Origin: Sipunculus nudus | Lineage: Eukaryota > Annelida > Sipuncula > Golfingiida > Sipunculidae | Assembly (NCBI GenBank): GCA_026874595.1 | Contig: CM049316.1 | Location: forward strand, 62,359,176-62,423,175 | Direction of reading: 5' to 3' | Length of the DNA: 64,000 nt | Shown: positions 62,661 to 64,000 of the stretch, one piece after another | How positions within the stretch are numbered: the first letter of the stretch is position 1 | Layout of the letters: every line of letters begins with the position of its first letter | The notes under the pieces: generated by a model | The model's input: the letters and a program-made list of their open reading frames with translations, nothing else | Database searches by the model: none | Told to the model about the DNA's origin: nothing | Position numbers and translations under genes: made by a program

Positions 62661-64000
62661 GTGCGATAAGCATCTGAGCCAAACCACCTATCTACATCGG
62701 GCTCGTCTTCCTTGCGCACATGGAGGTATTAATAACCATAATTTTCTAAAGTTTTCTTTGTCTTTCCACGAATTCAAATACCCCACGATATGCGTTTTGT
62801 ACAAAAACCACGAAATTTTAAGCCCACGATATTATCTGAATCTACAGTATATGCCCCGGCCACTTTGTGGCAGGGGCATAAAAAATCCCTGCATTCATTT
62901 AAAAAGGTATCACTGAAAATGGATAATAGGTTTGTGCTTTTCATATGCACCATTTCAAGTTGAGTAGTAGCACAATTTTGCAAATTGGCAAAAGTTTATG
63001 TATTTTATTTCAACTAACCAACCCCCCCCCCCCCCCACCCTCCACCCTCCATTTGAAATAGTCTTCCTCTCATCCTGCAAAGTTTGGTCTAAGTTTCTTT
63101 AGAATAATTGATTCCAATGGTGTGGCCTTTAGAAAATACTATTCCTTGAAAATTATTTCAAGATGCATTCATCTGCAAAGTACTTCATGAGGTAATCATT
63201 TAACAAGCCTGTATCAACATGTTCTATACACAAAAACTGATGACGGTTACACAATATCCTTGATGAAACATGAAATTTTCTATACCCTGAAACCTTCAAT
63301 GAAAGAAACTTATCACCAAACACCTACATACATGCAATTTAACCAGACAAAACTGCTGAAAAAATAATGTTTCAATCCAAAAAAGGGAAAAATGTCATGG
63401 GCTAAACTGTAAAAATCACTATAATTTCTTTTAAATAAATATTCACCAGATTTTTTAAATATTTAGATTTATGAACCCTCCTACCACATATTTCCTTAAA
63501 ACTGAGAAAAAGGAAAAAATATTTTCGATCACCTACTTTCAAATTAACTGCACTGAGAACATGTTTATTGGATGAAACACAATGCAATGGTGAGTCCAGG
63601 GCAATATACCAGAAATTTATAAAAACATCTTATATTTTAGGTTGGTTCCTTGCTCCATTCTGTCAGGAAATTTATATTTTCACATGAATCCACTAAATCA
63701 CCAGGGTACAAGGCTGAAGCAATATATATTTGTGTATTCCTGATATACCCAGTAGCTTTGGGGTATCATTTCTGAGCTGCCACTGTATATGCTTAATTGA
63801 TGACTTTGATGCACAGTAATTAAACTTAGAATTATCTGACAGTTCAAACATTCACTGCCCGTCCCCCTCCTATGCTCAGCTGTTCGACAAAAATGTTCAT
63901 AAATCAAAAGGTTTAAAAATTCTTTAGTGATACACATGTAGTAATTATCTTGAGGTAGTGTGACTGGCAAGAGAGCGTATTCTGAATCAAGAACTTGCTC
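62661..64000. other. Right-edge stretch
   Basis: It contains a short 'ttccacgaattc...ccacgatatgcg' motif block (62765-62835) resembling 61585-61630 in inverse orientation. A C-run lies at 63023-63036. No gene recognised. Confidence 0.4.

Overview
This is eukaryotic nuclear DNA, very AT-rich and repeat-dense, and most likely from a bivalve mollusc. That assignment rests on repeat architecture: tandem ~135-180 bp cores followed by ACGG-type simple-sequence tails resemble the pearl/CvA/gryphon-type (Helitron-related) elements described in bivalves. A spliced cytochrome b5-like gene, long (TA)n tracts, many short inverted-repeat transposons and a decayed LINE fit an invertebrate genome. There is no operon structure, rRNA, CRISPR array or prokaryotic gene density. 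The longest open frame is only about 109 codons, roughly what chance allows in DNA this AT-rich, so nearly all open frames are noise.

Layout. 0-11 kb: a core-repeat element (480-1190), a partial copy of repeat family D (2.6-3.2 kb), a hairpin-rich MITE-like block (3.9 kb), two divergent copies of a block with a Cys-rich exon-like frame (3.4-3.85 and 6.84-7.33 kb), a LINE reverse-transcriptase remnant (8.5-9.1 kb) and repeat family C (9.5-10.7 kb). 11-18 kb: a direct tandem segmental duplication whose copies carry different insertions, which gives near-exact boundaries for a 1.4 kb pogo/Tigger-like TIR element, a 1.9 kb core-repeat element and a ~0.4 kb hAT-like MITE. 18-31 kb: further copies of families A, B, D and E, hAT-like MITEs and long (TA)n. 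32 kb: a small open frame for a possible one-span membrane protein. 34-40 kb: TIR elements and dispersed repeat F.

41.7-45.1 kb (possibly to 46.2 kb) is the only convincing gene: at least three exons on the plus strand encoding a cytochrome b5 heme-binding domain with both axial histidines. The 45-57 kb stretch is comparatively poor in recognisable repeats and may hold a long 3' UTR or flank. 58.2-59.3 and 60.06-61.55 kb are two more core-repeat elements; the second is an eight-unit ~180 bp array with higher-order structure. 62.0-62.7 kb is unusually CpG-rich and could be the promoter of a gene extending past the right edge.

The most striking pattern is that the unrelated tandem cores each carry, unit after unit, nuclear-receptor-type AGGTCA motifs in different arrangements: IR3 palindromes in family A, DR1 in families B, C and the 58 kb array, and a ROR/Rev-erb-type monomer site in the 60 kb array. 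Whether these are functional receptor sites, structural palindromes needed by the elements, or coincidence cannot be settled from sequence alone.
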